Assembly (NCBI RefSeq): GCF_041107455.1
Contig: NZ_JBGBPY010000001.1
Location: 682,001-746,000, forward strand
Length of the DNA: 64,000 nt
Origin: Rhodanobacter humi
Lineage (GTDB): Bacteria; Pseudomonadota; Gammaproteobacteria; Xanthomonadales; Rhodanobacteraceae
Direction: 5' to 3'
Of the stretch, positions 47,853-56,938 are shown piece by piece; position 1 is the stretch's first letter, and the number at the start of each line of letters is the position of its first letter. Below the pieces are notes generated by a model. It had not been told where the DNA came from, did not search any database, and saw only the letters and a list, made by a program, of their open reading frames with translations. Position numbers and translations under genes: made by a program.

Positions 47853-47876
47853 AAACCGGGCATCGCTGCCCGGTTT
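47853..47876 (-). terminator. Terminator of the second cold-shock gene
   Basis: AAACCGGGCA, TCGC, TGCCCGGTTT. The minus strand continues TTTTTGTTTT. Confidence 0.9.
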
Positions 47877-47898
47877 CGGATGACGCATGAGCGCTGGC

Positions 47899-48108
47899 TC
47901 AGGCCGGCATCACTTCGTCGGCCTGCAGGCCCTTCTGGCCCTGCACCACCTTGAAGCTGACCTGCTGGCCTTCCTGCAGGCTCTTGAAGCCATTGCCGGA
48001 GATCGCGCGGAAATGCACGAACACGTCCGGACCATTGTCACGGGCGATGAAGCCGAAGCCCTTGGCGTCGTTGAACCACTTGACGGTACCGATCTGACGA
48101 TCAGACAT
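47899..48108 (-). CDS. cspA: Cold-shock protein (CspA family), copy 2
   Basis: A 69-residue CSD protein nearly identical in layout to copy 1: [38 protein letters not shown]. About 450 bases and one double-hairpin repeat separate the two copies, which share strand and leader motif, so a tandem duplication is likely. Starts with MSDRQIG. Terminator at 47853-47876. Confidence 0.95.
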   Translation of the reverse strand: MSDRQIGTVKWFNDAKGFGFIARDNGPDVFVHFRAISGNGFKSLQEGQQVSFKVVQGQKGLQADEVMPA

Positions 48109-48190
48109 TGAATCACTCCACTGGGTATTGCATGAAAGGAGACTCGACCGCCGCGAATGCGGCAGCCGGCTTACTGGTGTGCAAAGGAAA
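48109..48190 (-). promoter_or_regulatory. Leader of cold-shock copy 2, shared motif CCAGTAAG
   Basis: The minus strand reads CACCAGTAAGCCGGCTGCCGC about 62 bases upstream of the ATG (48171-48179 core), matching the leader of copy 1. Further upstream to 48355 there is a possible TATCAT -10 element but nothing firm. Confidence 0.45.
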
Positions 48191-48355
48191 ACAACCCCGG
48201 GGTGAACAGATGAGGCAGATCGCGGATCGGCTGCATCGGGTCACCGGTGCTTGGCGACCCCGGCAAACTCAGCCCGCACATGATAACCGCAGCGGATATC
48301 CGGATGCGAGGAGCACGAATATCATGTCGTGTCGCCCTTCCCGAGGACTCCCCGC

Positions 48356-48709
48356 ATGAGCACCCGTCTATTGCTTACGCTGTGCGCCGGTCTGCTGCTG
48401 GCCGGCTGCGCCACCACCCGGCCGACGCGTCCGACCGCGCCGCCCGCACCGGCCACGGTCACCGGCGTGCCTTCCTGCGATGCCTATCTGGCCGGTTATC
48501 TGGCCGGCCATCGCGCCGCGGCGGTCTTCCCGGCCGACCAGTTGCAGGCGCATTACCAAGCCATGCGCGACAGCCTGCTGCAGGCCGCCAGCGATCCGCA
48601 GACCCGCCCGTATCTGGATGCCCGCTGCCGCCTGCTGTCCAGCCAGCTGAGCCAGAGCCCGCCGGGGCGTCCGCCCGGCGCGACGGCTGCGGTGCCCGGC
48701 ACGCACTGA
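48356..48709 (+). CDS. Small lipoprotein, function unknown
   Basis: A 117-residue lipoprotein. Signal and lipobox: LLLTLCAGLLLAGC (Cys at about residue 18). Mature part is Pro/Thr-rich then helical (CDAYLAGYLAGHRAA, QLQAHYQAMRDSLLQAA, CRLLSSQLSQS). I recognise no family. It ends two bases before the stop of the convergent YcaQ-like gene. Confidence 0.6.
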   Translation: MSTRLLLTLCAGLLLAGCATTRPTRPTAPPAPATVTGVPSCDAYLAGYLAGHRAAAVFPADQLQAHYQAMRDSLLQAASDPQTRPYLDARCRLLSSQLSQSPPGRPPGATAAVPGTH

Positions 48710-48710
48710 T

Positions 48711-49973
48711 TCAGGCGGACTCCGCCTTCCACGCGGCCCGCAACATTGGCGCCAGCGCCGCCGGCCGACAGCGCGCGAGACGGATCCGCGGCGTGCCGTG
48801 CCAACGCGCGGTGCGCGCGATCGCGGCAGCCAGCTCGCCCGCCAGCCGCGGCGCCGGCTCCACGCCATCCTCCAGGTACAGCGCCTTGATCTCGAACACG
48901 CCCGCGTCGCGGTGCGCCTTCGCGTCCAGCCGGCCGACCAGCGCGCCGCGATGCAGGATCGGCAGCACGTAATAGCCGTAGCGTCGCTTCGGCGCCGGCA
49001 CGTAGCACTCGATGCGGTAATCGAAATCGAACATCGCCAGTGCGCGGGCGCGATCCCAGACCAGCGGATCGAACGGCGACAGCAGCGTGGTATGCGTGGC
49101 GCGCAGGCGGCCGCCGCGCGCACGTTCCAGTTCCGCGGCATGCACGCGATGCACGTAGCCCGGCTCGTCCCAGCCGCGCACCGCCACCTCCAGCAGCTCG
49201 CCTTCGGCCAGCAGCGGTGCCAGCTCGCGCGCCGTCACCGTCGGCTTCAGGCGGAAGTAGTCGGCGATCCAGCGCGCCTGCGCGATACCCAGCGCGCACA
49301 CGCCGTCGAGGATGAAGTGCCGGCGCAGCTGCGCCGAATCCAGCGGGCTGGGCGCGAACGGCGGATCGAGCCGCGCCAGTACCCGCTCGGCCAGGTCGTA
49401 CACGCGCTGGAAGCGCTCGCGTCGCGGCACCATCAGATCGCCCAGCGCGAACCATGCTTCCAGCCAGCGCTTCTCCGGCTTCCACTCCCACCAGCCGGAG
49501 ACGCCGCGATCCTCGCGCGGGAAATCCGACGCCAGCACCGGGCCGCTCTCGCGAATGCGCGCGAGCAGCGCGTCCATAGCGGGACGGTGCTCGCGATGCA
49601 TGCGCTCGGCGTGGCGCTGCGCCCAGTGGCTGCCGCGCTCGCGCCAGGCGCGATGCGTGGCCAGATCGCGCGCGGCGACGAAACAGGCCTCGTGCGCCCA
49701 GCATTCGGCGATGCGGCCATCGGCCAGCGCCTCGTCCAGCCACGCCATCGGGTAATCGCCGAGGCGCGCATGCAGCACCAGGTAGGGGCTGCGCGCGACC
49801 ACGTGGATGGAATCGATCTGCAACAGGCGCATGCGCTCGATCGCCGCCACCACGTCGGCGCGACGCGGCTTGCGTCGTGGCGCCTGCAGCAGGCCTTGCG
49901 CATACAGCTGCAGCGCGCGCGCCTGCGGCAGGCTCAATGCTGCAGTGTTCGCTGAAGCTGCGTTCAACGGCAC
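48711..49973 (-). CDS. ycaQ: YcaQ-like DNA glycosylase (winged-helix, DUF1006)
   Basis: A 420-residue HTH_42/YcaQ protein. Family motifs include LSLPQARALQLYAQGL, LQIDSIHVVARSPYLVLHARLGDY, ECWAHEACFV, and LLSPFDPLVWDR. E. coli YcaQ unhooks interstrand DNA crosslinks (the QxQ active-site position lies in the VxQIDS/LQIDS region). A GTG at 49971-49973 gives a homologue-like N-terminus; a GTG/ATG at 50042/50039 is the alternative. Monocistronic. Confidence 0.85.
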   Translation of the reverse strand: MPLNAASANTAALSLPQARALQLYAQGLLQAPRRKPRRADVVAAIERMRLLQIDSIHVVARSPYLVLHARLGDYPMAWLDEALADGRIAECWAHEACFVAARDLATHRAWRERGSHWAQRHAERMHREHRPAMDALLARIRESGPVLASDFPREDRGVSGWWEWKPEKRWLEAWFALGDLMVPRRERFQRVYDLAERVLARLDPPFAPSPLDSAQLRRHFILDGVCALGIAQARWIADYFRLKPTVTARELAPLLAEGELLEVAVRGWDEPGYVHRVHAAELERARGGRLRATHTTLLSPFDPLVWDRARALAMFDFDYRIECYVPAPKRRYGYYVLPILHRGALVGRLDAKAHRDAGVFEIKALYLEDGVEPAPRLAGELAAAIARTARWHGTPRIRLARCRPAALAPMLRAAWKAESA

Positions 49974-50121
49974 GTCGTTTTCACACCGGCTCGACAAGAA
50001 TGTTGCGGCGACATTTATGCAGCCTCTGCTAGCGTCCATCACAGGCCTCGCGGAACGCGGATCCCCTTCACCGCCCGCGAGGCTCGCACTCCCTCAGACA
50101 TTCTGGCATGGAGTAATCATC

Positions 50122-50481
50122 ATGAAAGCACGCAATGTGTTGTTGCCCGCACTCGTCACCGGCGCCCTGATCTTCGCTGGCGCCTCCTTCGCCCAGGACA
50201 CCACCGGCCAGGCGCCGCCACCACCGCAGAACACCATGCCGTCGGCACCGGCTCCCACGCAGACGCCACCGCCCGACGTGACCGTGCGCAGCGTGCCGCC
50301 TGCCGCGCCGCAGATCGCCACGCCGCCGCCGTTCAGCCAGCTCGCCGGCAACAGCAAGTGGATCACCGAGGAGCAGGCAGCGGCCTATCCGCCGCTGGCG
50401 AACGACTTCCTCAACGCCAGCCACGACGGCAAGCGCGTCAGCAAGACGCAGTACGAAGCGTGGGTGAAGCAGATCCAGTAA
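50122..50481 (+). CDS. Exported hypothetical protein with Pro-rich linker and EF-hand-like end
   Basis: A 119-residue protein with a signal peptide (LLPALVTGALIFAGASFAQ), a Pro/Thr/Ala-rich linker (residues about 25-70), and a C-terminal helix-loop-helix (ITEEQAAAYPPLANDFLNASHDGKRVSKTQYEAW). The loop has features of an EF-hand-like calcium site but lacks several liganding residues. Function unknown. It is followed by a terminator at 50500-50532. Confidence 0.6.
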   Translation: MKARNVLLPALVTGALIFAGASFAQDTTGQAPPPPQNTMPSAPAPTQTPPPDVTVRSVPPAAPQIATPPPFSQLAGNSKWITEEQAAAYPPLANDFLNASHDGKRVSKTQYEAWVKQIQ

Positions 50482-50499
50482 AGCACCAGGCAAGCAAGC

Positions 50500-50532
50500 A
50501 AACGGCCACGTCGACGACGTGGCCGTTTTTTT
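50500..50532 (+). terminator. Terminator of the exported protein
   Basis: AACGGCCACGTC, GAC, GACGTGGCCGTT, then TTTTTT. Strong stem and T-run. Confidence 0.9.
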
Positions 50533-50617
50533 GGCTTTACCGATGCGGTCTTCCATGATCGCGGCAATACGACGGTCGACGGAAAGACGAGCCGATCGCT
50601 CTGCCTTGGCGTCAGAA

Positions 50618-50646
50618 GCGGCCATCCATGGCCGCACTTCTCAACG
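50618..50646. repeat. Single hairpin copy of the CATCCATG repeat
   Basis: GCGGCCATCCATGGCCGC at 50618-50635 followed by ACTTCTCAA, the second half of the two-hairpin element. It stands upstream of pldA. Confidence 0.85.
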
Positions 50647-50726
50647 GATGCGACGATCGACGGAAAGGCGAACTGCTCGATCGACTAGACTCCGGTCATT
50701 CCACGCCCCCATGCGCCGGAGTCCCC

Positions 50727-51809
50727 ATGCCTTGTCGCCGCATCCTGCTGCTGGCCGGCTGTCTCGTCGCCGGCGTCTGCCATGCGCAGAATCCCGACCC
50801 GATGGACATCCGCGCCTGCACCGCGATCGAGAGCGACGCACAACGACTGGCCTGCTACGACCGCGCCACCGGACGCGACCAGCTGCCGGCCGCGCAGAAG
50901 CGCAACGAGCAGCCCGCCACGACGAACGAAGGCATGTTCGCGCACGACCGCCAGACCAGCGTCGTCGCCGCGGCCGAGCCGCAGGTGGCCGCGCCGCTGT
51001 CGCTGCTGGACAGCCGCTGGGAGCTGTCGCCGGAGAGCAAGCTCGGCACCTTCAACCTGCGCGGCTACAGGCCGGTGTACGCGATGCCGCTGTTCGCCAC
51101 CAGCAACCAGAACCGCGAGCCGCACAGCCCGAATCCCGACAACACCGTGAAAACGCCGCAGCAGCTGCAGAACGTCGAGGGCAAGTTCCAGCTCAGCCTG
51201 AAAACGAAGATCTGGCAAGGCGTGTTCGGCGATGCCGGCGACCTGTGGCTGGGCTACACGCAGAGCTCGCGCTGGCAGGTCTACAACGCGCAGGCCTCGC
51301 GCCCGTTCCGCGAGACGAACTACGAACCCGAGGCGCTGCTGGTGTTCGACACGCATTACCGCGTGCTGGGATGGAACGGCCGCCTGTTCGGCATCGGCGT
51401 CGACCATCAGTCCAACGGCCGCGGCAACCCGCTGTCACGCAGCTGGAACCGGGTGATCGCCGACGTCGGCTTCGAGCGCGACGGCTGGACCGTGATGTTC
51501 CGCCCGTGGTGGCGCATCCCCGAGGCGCGTCGCGACGACGACAATCCCGACATCAGCGACTACATCGGCCGCGCCGACATGCAGATCGTGCACGAATGGC
51601 GCGGCCAGGAGTTCGGCATGATGCTGCGCCACTCCCTACGCGGCGGCAGCCGCAGCCACGGCGCCGCGCGCTTCACCTGGAGCTTCCCCATCGCCGGCAA
51701 CCTGCGCGGCTACATGGAGCTGTTCAAGGGCTACGGCGAAAGCCTGATCGACTACAACCACAACGCCACCTACCTGGGGCTGGGCGTGTCGCTGCTCGAC
51801 TGGTATTGA
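50727..51809 (+). CDS. pldA: Outer-membrane phospholipase A1 (PldA)
   Basis: A 360-residue outer-membrane protein. A signal peptide (RRILLLAGCLVAGVCHAQ) is followed by an N-terminal region (MDIRACTAIESDAQRLACYDRATG) found in this clade. The catalytic pair is GVDHQSNGRGNPLSRSWNR (His-x-Ser). Beta-barrel strands end in LGLGVSLLDWY (terminal aromatic). The enzyme maintains outer-membrane lipid asymmetry by hydrolysing surface phospholipids. The ATG at 50727 is preferred over starts that run through the repeat. Confidence 0.92.
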   Translation: MPCRRILLLAGCLVAGVCHAQNPDPMDIRACTAIESDAQRLACYDRATGRDQLPAAQKRNEQPATTNEGMFAHDRQTSVVAAAEPQVAAPLSLLDSRWELSPESKLGTFNLRGYRPVYAMPLFATSNQNREPHSPNPDNTVKTPQQLQNVEGKFQLSLKTKIWQGVFGDAGDLWLGYTQSSRWQVYNAQASRPFRETNYEPEALLVFDTHYRVLGWNGRLFGIGVDHQSNGRGNPLSRSWNRVIADVGFERDGWTVMFRPWWRIPEARRDDDNPDISDYIGRADMQIVHEWRGQEFGMMLRHSLRGGSRSHGAARFTWSFPIAGNLRGYMELFKGYGESLIDYNHNATYLGLGVSLLDWY

Positions 51810-51830
51810 GCGCGCCGACCATCCTCACCC

Positions 51831-52310
51831 ATGCATGCGAGCACCGCCGTGAGCGACACGATCCTGATCCGGCCAGCGACGACCGCCGACTACGCCGCCT
51901 GGAAACCGCTGTGGGACGGCTACAACGCGTTCTACGGCCGCAGCGGCCCCACCGCCCTGCCGGAGGAAATCACCCGCACGACGTGGGCCCGCTTCCACGA
52001 TCCGGCCGAACCGGTGCATGCGCTGGTCGCCGAACGCGACGGCTCGCTGCTGGGCCTGGCGCACTACCTGTTTCACCGCAGCACGATCCAGCTCGAGCCC
52101 AGCTGCTACCTGCAGGACTTGTTCACCGCGCCAGCCGCACGCGGCCACGGCGTGGGTCGTGCGCTGATCGAACGCGTCTACGAAATCGCCCGGGCAGCCA
52201 AGGTGCCCCGCGTGTACTGGCAAACCCATGAAACCAACGCCACCGCGATGCGGCTCTACGACCAGGTGGCCGAAAAGTCGGGCTTCGTGGTTTACCGCAA
52301 ACTGTTCTGA
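51831..52310 (+). CDS. GNAT-family N-acetyltransferase
   Basis: A 159-residue GNAT. The CoA-binding motif is YLQDLFTAPAARGHGVGRALIERVYEIA (R-G-x-G-x-G-R). N-terminal IRPATTADYAAWKPLW and C-terminal NATAMRLYDQVAEKSGF fit the family. Substrate unknown. It starts 21 bases after pldA on the same strand, so it may be co-transcribed. Confidence 0.85.
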   Translation: MHASTAVSDTILIRPATTADYAAWKPLWDGYNAFYGRSGPTALPEEITRTTWARFHDPAEPVHALVAERDGSLLGLAHYLFHRSTIQLEPSCYLQDLFTAPAARGHGVGRALIERVYEIARAAKVPRVYWQTHETNATAMRLYDQVAEKSGFVVYRKLF

Positions 52311-52348
52311 CGACAAGGGCCCGGCAGCGCACTGCCGGGCCCTTGTCG
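52311..52348. terminator. 17-bp perfect hairpin between GNAT and slyD
   Basis: CGACAAGGGCCCGGCAG, CGCA, CTGCCGGGCCCTTGTCG. It lies between convergent genes and can serve both strands. No long T-run is present. Confidence 0.8.
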
Positions 52349-52382
52349 TGTCGTGCGGTGGCGGCGAGCCACCGCCATGCAA

Positions 52383-52865
52383 TCAGTGGTGGTGGCCGCC
52401 CGCGCCATGCACGTGGCCGTGCGCCAGCTCTTCCTCGGTGGCTTCGCGCACCTCGGTCACCTCGATGGCGAAGTGCAGGGCCTTGCCGGCCAGCGGATGG
52501 TTGCCGTCGATGTGGACCTTGTCGTCCTCGACCCTGGTCACGGTGACGTTGATCACGCCCTGCGGACCGTGGCCCTGGAACTGCATGCCGGGCTGGATGT
52601 CCGCCACGCCCTGGAACGCCTCGCGCGGCACTTCCTGCACCAGTTCCTCGTGACGCACGCCGTAGCCTTCCTCCGCCGCCACGTGGGCGTCGAACTTGTC
52701 GCCGGCCTTGCGGCCTTCCATCTGCTTCTCCAGACCCGGCACGATGTGGCCTTGGCCGTGCAGGTAGGCCAGCGGCTCGCGACCGGCGGAGCTGTCGACG
52801 ACCTGGCCGTCGTCGTCGGTGAGGGTGTAGTGGAAGGCAACGGCGGCGTTGGCGGCAATCTGCAT
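52383..52865 (-). CDS. slyD: FKBP-type peptidyl-prolyl isomerase SlyD
   Basis: A 160-residue SlyD. FKBP core: VAFHYTLTDDDGQVVDSS, LAYLHGQGHIVPGLEKQMEGRKAGD. The IF domain follows (FDAHVAAEEGYGVRHEELVQEVPREAFQ). The His-rich C-terminus (HGHVHGAGGHHH) binds nickel or other metal ions. It folds prolyl proteins and supplies metals. The ATG at 52865 gives MQIAANAAV, the usual SlyD start. Confidence 0.93.
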   Translation of the reverse strand: MQIAANAAVAFHYTLTDDDGQVVDSSAGREPLAYLHGQGHIVPGLEKQMEGRKAGDKFDAHVAAEEGYGVRHEELVQEVPREAFQGVADIQPGMQFQGHGPQGVINVTVTRVEDDKVHIDGNHPLAGKALHFAIEVTEVREATEEELAHGHVHGAGGHHH

Positions 52866-52980
52866 GACGGGTTCCGATAACGGGAAGAGCACCGGCATCG
52901 CACCGGCAGGAACAGGCAAGTTTAACAGATCACCCGGCTTGGCCGCCGAAAGCGGCCCGCGTCTGCGCGATACTCGGCGG

Positions 52981-54519
52981 ATGAAACGGATCGCAACCCG
53001 AATCGTCCTGCTGCTGTGCCTTCTGCTGGTCGCCGACCTGTCGATGGCAGCCACTGCACCGATATCCGGTGCACCGCCTGATCGAACTGCGCTGACCGCG
53101 CAGATCGATGCGATCATCCGCCAGCCGCGCTACGCCGCCGCCGACTGGGGCATCGCCGTGATGGCGCTGGACAGTGGCCGCACGCTGTATGCGCACCAGG
53201 CCGGCAAGCTGTTCCAGCCCGCCTCCACCGCCAAGCTGTTCACCGCGGCGCTGAGCCTGGCCACGCTGGCTCCCGACTACCGGATTCCCACGCGCCTGCT
53301 CTCGGCCGCACCGATCCGCCACGGTCGGCTGGATGGCCCGCTGCTGCTGTATGGCATGGGCGACCCCACGCTAGGCACGCCCGGCGCGAATCCCGATTGG
53401 GCGGATGATCTGGCCGCGCAACTGGCCGCGCATGGCATCCGCGAGGTACGCGGCGACCTGATTGCCGACACCACGTATTTTTCCGGCCCGCCGCTCGGCA
53501 ACGGCTGGGAGGCCAGCGACCTGCTGGGCTGGTTCGCCGCGCCCGCTTCCGCGCTGAGCGTGCACGAGAACACCGTGGCACTGACGCTGACACCCGCCAC
53601 CGTCACCGGCCAGCCGCCGCAACTGGGCTTCACGCCCGACGTGGCAACGCCACCGCTGGCGAACACGCTGACCACCACGCCTGCACACACTCCGGACGAC
53701 ATCAACCTCTACCGCGCACCGGGCGATCCGCTGCTGCATGCGTTCGGCAGCGTCGCCGCCGGCATACCGCCACGCAGCTACCGGCTGGCGATTCCCGACC
53801 CCGCGCGGCAAGCCAGCGAAGAGTTGCGCGCGGCGCTGGCGCGCCACGGCGTGCGGCTGAAAGGCGCGCTGCACGTGCTGCACTGGCCGGAACGCGACGA
53901 TGCGCTGCGCGCGAACGCGCAGGTGCTGGCCGAAGTGCTGTCGCCGCCGGTGAGCGAGATCCTTGCCCAGGGCCTCAAGCGCTCGCAGAACCTGTACCTG
54001 CAGAACCTGTTGCAGATCGACGGCGTCAGCGCGCAGGCCGCGGCGGCGAGCCAGCCCGACGCCCCCACCGCCTTCCTCAGCAGCGAAGCCTGGGGACTGC
54101 GCGCGCTGCAGGCGCTGCTGGAACGCATCGGCATCCCACCATCGTCGGTGCTGCTGGAGGAAGGCAGCGGGCTATCGCGCGGCAATCTGGCCACGCCCGG
54201 GGCGATGGTGCAGCTGCTGCAATACCTCGCCGCACAGCCATACGCGGCGACGCTGCGCCGCATGCTGCCGGTGGCCGGTGTGGACGGCACTCTGGAATGG
54301 CGCCTGCGCGACGGCCCGGCCACCGACAAGGTGCAGGCCAAGACCGGCAGCATGACCCATGTGCACAACCTCGCCGGCTACGTCACCACGGCGGGCGGCA
54401 GGCAACTGGCCTTCGCGATCCTGCTCAACAACTACCAGCGCGGCCCTGACGATCCACGCGCAAACCGCGACATCGACGCCATCGTCGAGCTGCTGGCCGG
54501 ATATCACGGCGGCGAATGA
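52981..54519 (+). CDS. dacB: D-alanyl-D-alanine carboxypeptidase/endopeptidase (PBP4/DacB)
   Basis: A 512-residue S13 serine peptidase. Signal peptide (IVLLLCLLLVADLSMA). Active-site motifs: S-x-x-K in PASTAKLF, S-x-N in KRSQNLYLQ, and K-T-G in AKTGSMTHVHNLAGY. The endopeptidase acts on periplasmic peptidoglycan. The ATG at 52981 leads straight into the signal peptide. Confidence 0.94.
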   Translation: MKRIATRIVLLLCLLLVADLSMAATAPISGAPPDRTALTAQIDAIIRQPRYAAADWGIAVMALDSGRTLYAHQAGKLFQPASTAKLFTAALSLATLAPDYRIPTRLLSAAPIRHGRLDGPLLLYGMGDPTLGTPGANPDWADDLAAQLAAHGIREVRGDLIADTTYFSGPPLGNGWEASDLLGWFAAPASALSVHENTVALTLTPATVTGQPPQLGFTPDVATPPLANTLTTTPAHTPDDINLYRAPGDPLLHAFGSVAAGIPPRSYRLAIPDPARQASEELRAALARHGVRLKGALHVLHWPERDDALRANAQVLAEVLSPPVSEILAQGLKRSQNLYLQNLLQIDGVSAQAAAASQPDAPTAFLSSEAWGLRALQALLERIGIPPSSVLLEEGSGLSRGNLATPGAMVQLLQYLAAQPYAATLRRMLPVAGVDGTLEWRLRDGPATDKVQAKTGSMTHVHNLAGYVTTAGGRQLAFAILLNNYQRGPDDPRANRDIDAIVELLAGYHGGE

Positions 54520-54557
54520 ATCATCCGCGGGAGCGCACCCCGTGCGGTCAAGGCCGT

Positions 54558-55043
54558 TCAGTCCGCCAGCAGGCGATCCAGCTCCCTGCCGATCTTCTCC
54601 GGGGTGTCGGTGGGCGCGTAGCGCTTCACCACCTGTCCATGGCCGTCGACCAGGAACTTGGTGAAGTTCCACTTGATCGCCTCGCTGCCGAGGATGCCCT
54701 TGCCCTCGTGCTTCAGCCACTGGTACAGCGGGTGCGCATGCTCGCCGTTCACCTCGATCTTCGCGAACAGCGGGAAGGTGACGCCGTAGCTGGTGTCGCA
54801 GAACTCGCGGATCGCCGTCTCGTCGCCCGGCTCCTGGTGGCCGAACTGGTCGCAGGGGAAACCCAGCACCACCAGGCCACGGTCGCGGTCGTCCCGCCAC
54901 AGCTTTTCCAGGCCGGCGTATTGCGGCGTGAAGCCGCATTTCGAGGCCACGTTGACGATCAGCAAGGTCTTGCCTCGCCATTCCGACAACGAGCGTTCGT
55001 TGCCGTCGATGTCACGTGCGCTGAAGTCGTGGACGCTGCTCAT
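54558..55043 (-). CDS. Glutathione peroxidase (thiol type)
   Basis: A 161-residue GPx. [16 protein letters not shown] (peroxidatic Cys36), [14 protein letters not shown] (Gln of the triad, resolving Cys), and [10 protein letters not shown] (Trp/Asn) are present. It uses Cys in place of selenocysteine and probably thioredoxin as reductant. Monocistronic, divergent from metN. Confidence 0.93.
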   Translation of the reverse strand: MSSVHDFSARDIDGNERSLSEWRGKTLLIVNVASKCGFTPQYAGLEKLWRDDRDRGLVVLGFPCDQFGHQEPGDETAIREFCDTSYGVTFPLFAKIEVNGEHAHPLYQWLKHEGKGILGSEAIKWNFTKFLVDGHGQVVKRYAPTDTPEKIGRELDRLLAD

Positions 55044-55117
55044 GGCGAAAACTCCGGTATGGCCGTATGGAAGTCCGTGAACCGCTAGAATACTCGCCCG
55101 CCCCCGCTCGAACCGCC

Positions 55118-56122
55118 GTGATCCGCTTTCTCGACGTGCACAAGTCCTACCGCGTGGACGGCAAGGACATCCCCGCGCTGCAGCCGTTCAGCCTCGACAT
55201 CCTGGATGGCGAGGTGTTCGGCATCATCGGCCATTCCGGCGCCGGCAAGTCCACCCTGATCCGGCTGATCAACCTGCTGGAGCGCCCCAGCGGCGGGCGC
55301 ATCCTGATCAGCGACACCGAGATGACCGCGCTGGACGAGCCGGCGCTGCGCGCGCAGCGGCGGCGCATCGGCATGATCTTCCAGCACTTCAACCTGCTCG
55401 CCTCGCAGACGGTGGCGGACAATGTCGCGTTCCCGCTGCGCCTCGCCGGCGAGCGCGACGCAGCGAAAATCCGTGCCCGCGTGGACGAGCTGCTGGAGCG
55501 CGTGGGCCTGACCGAGCACGCGAACAAGTACCCCGCGCAGCTCTCCGGCGGCCAGAAGCAGCGCGTGGGCATCGCCCGCGCGCTGGCGAACCGCCCGGAG
55601 ATCCTGCTGTGCGACGAGGCCACCAGCGCGCTCGACCCGCAGACCACGGCGTCCGTGCTCGATCTGCTCGCCGCGATCAATCGCGAACTCAAGCTCACCA
55701 TCGTGCTGATCACCCACGAGATGGACGTGGTGCGCCGCATCTGCGACCGCGTGGCGGTGCTCGATGCCGGCCGCATCGTGGAAAACGGCACGGTGGCCGA
55801 CGTGTTCCTGCACCCGCGGCACGCCACCACGCGGCGCTTCGTCAACGAGGCGCTGCCGGAGGAAGCCGCCAGCACGCAGGCACCGATCGTGGCCGGCCGC
55901 GTGCTGCGCCTCACCTTCCGCGGCGCCACCACGCTGAGTCCGGTGCTGAGCCGGGTGATGCGCGAGAGCGGCGTGGATTTCAACCTGCTCGCCGGCCGCA
56001 TCGACCGCATCAAGGAGCTGCCCTACGGCCAGCTCACCCTGACGCTGGAAGGCGCAAACACCGACGCCGCCCTGGCCGCGCTGCGCGAGGCCGGTATCGA
56101 GATCGAGGAGCTGTCCCGATGA
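55118..56122 (+). CDS. metN: Methionine ABC transporter ATP-binding protein MetN
   Basis: A 334-residue ABC ATPase. [15 protein letters not shown] (Walker A), [15 protein letters not shown] (signature), and [13 protein letters not shown] (Walker B). The C-terminal NIL/ACT-like domain ([30 protein letters not shown]) allosterically senses methionine. The GTG at 55118 gives V-I-R-F-L-D-V, as in most MetN proteins (MIRF); an ATG at 55067 would add 17 residues. Its end overlaps metI by ATGA. Confidence 0.94.
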   Translation: MIRFLDVHKSYRVDGKDIPALQPFSLDILDGEVFGIIGHSGAGKSTLIRLINLLERPSGGRILISDTEMTALDEPALRAQRRRIGMIFQHFNLLASQTVADNVAFPLRLAGERDAAKIRARVDELLERVGLTEHANKYPAQLSGGQKQRVGIARALANRPEILLCDEATSALDPQTTASVLDLLAAINRELKLTIVLITHEMDVVRRICDRVAVLDAGRIVENGTVADVFLHPRHATTRRFVNEALPEEAASTQAPIVAGRVLRLTFRGATTLSPVLSRVMRESGVDFNLLAGRIDRIKELPYGQLTLTLEGANTDAALAALREAGIEIEELSR

Positions 56123-56796
56123 ACCCGTTGCACTCCCTGTTCCCGAACATCGACGACTGGGGCGAACTGGGCCGCGCCTGCGTCGACACTCTGTTGATGC
56201 TGGGCGGCGCGCTGGCGCTCACCGTGGCCATCGGCCTGCCGCTGGGCGTGCTGCTCTACCTCACCGGCCGCGGCCAGCTGCGCGCGATGCCGAAGTTGTA
56301 CGGTGTCGCCTCGCTGGTGGTGAACGTGCTGCGCTCGGTGCCGTTCATCATCCTGATGATCGTGCTGATGCCGGTCACCTACGTGCTGGTGGGCACCAAG
56401 CTCGGCGTGCGCGGCGCGATCCCGCCGCTGGTGATCGGCGCCGCGCCGTTCTTCGCACGGCTGGTGGAAACCGCGCTGCGCGAGGTGCAACAGGGCGTGA
56501 TCGAGGCGGCCCAGGCGATGGGCGCCAGCACCTGGCAGATCGTGCGCCACGTGCTGCTGCCCGAGGCCCGCGCCGGGATCGCCGCCGGCATCACGGTGAC
56601 CGCGATCGCCCTGGTGGGCTATACCGCGATGGGCGGCGCGATCGGCTCGGGCGGCCTCGGCGACCTCGCCTACCGCTACGGCTACCTCAGCTACAAGTCC
56701 GACTACATGGTCGTGACCGTGGTGCTGCTGGTGGTGCTGGTGCAGTTGCTGCAGATGATCGGCGACCGCATCGTGGCGCGTTATAAGCGCCACTGA
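56119..56796 (+). CDS. metI: Methionine ABC transporter permease MetI
   Basis: A 225-residue membrane permease with five helices, the first [23 protein letters not shown]. The coupling motif [22 protein letters not shown] is present. It is translationally coupled to metN (ATGA, 56119-56122). Imports methionine (D- and L-) with MetN and MetQ. Confidence 0.95.
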   Translation: MNPLHSLFPNIDDWGELGRACVDTLLMLGGALALTVAIGLPLGVLLYLTGRGQLRAMPKLYGVASLVVNVLRSVPFIILMIVLMPVTYVLVGTKLGVRGAIPPLVIGAAPFFARLVETALREVQQGVIEAAQAMGASTWQIVRHVLLPEARAGIAAGITVTAIALVGYTAMGGAIGSGGLGDLAYRYGYLSYKSDYMVVTVVLLVVLVQLLQMIGDRIVARYKRH

Positions 56797-56863
56797 TCCG
56801 GTTATTTCCCCGCCAAGATTTGGACGTCTAGTCTGGAACTCCCCCTGGAACCCGTCATGACCG

Positions 56864-56938
56864 ATGCTGCTGCTCCCCGCGATCTCCGCCATCCTCGCCC
56901 TGCTGCTGCTCGTCGGCATCGCCCGCAAGCCCTCGTGA
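56864..56938 (+). CDS. Micro-ORF, 24-residue hydrophobic peptide overlapping the metQ start
   Basis: Codons from the ATG at 56864 give M-L-L-L-P-A-I-S-A-I-L-A-L-L-L-L-V-G-I-A-R-K-P-S and TGA at 56936-56938. The TGA overlaps the GTG start of metQ at 56935 (GTGA). The peptide is a single transmembrane-like segment with a basic end, like small membrane proteins. Translation is not proven; the exact overlap argues for coupling. Confidence 0.4.
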   Translation: MLLLPAISAILALLLLVGIARKPS

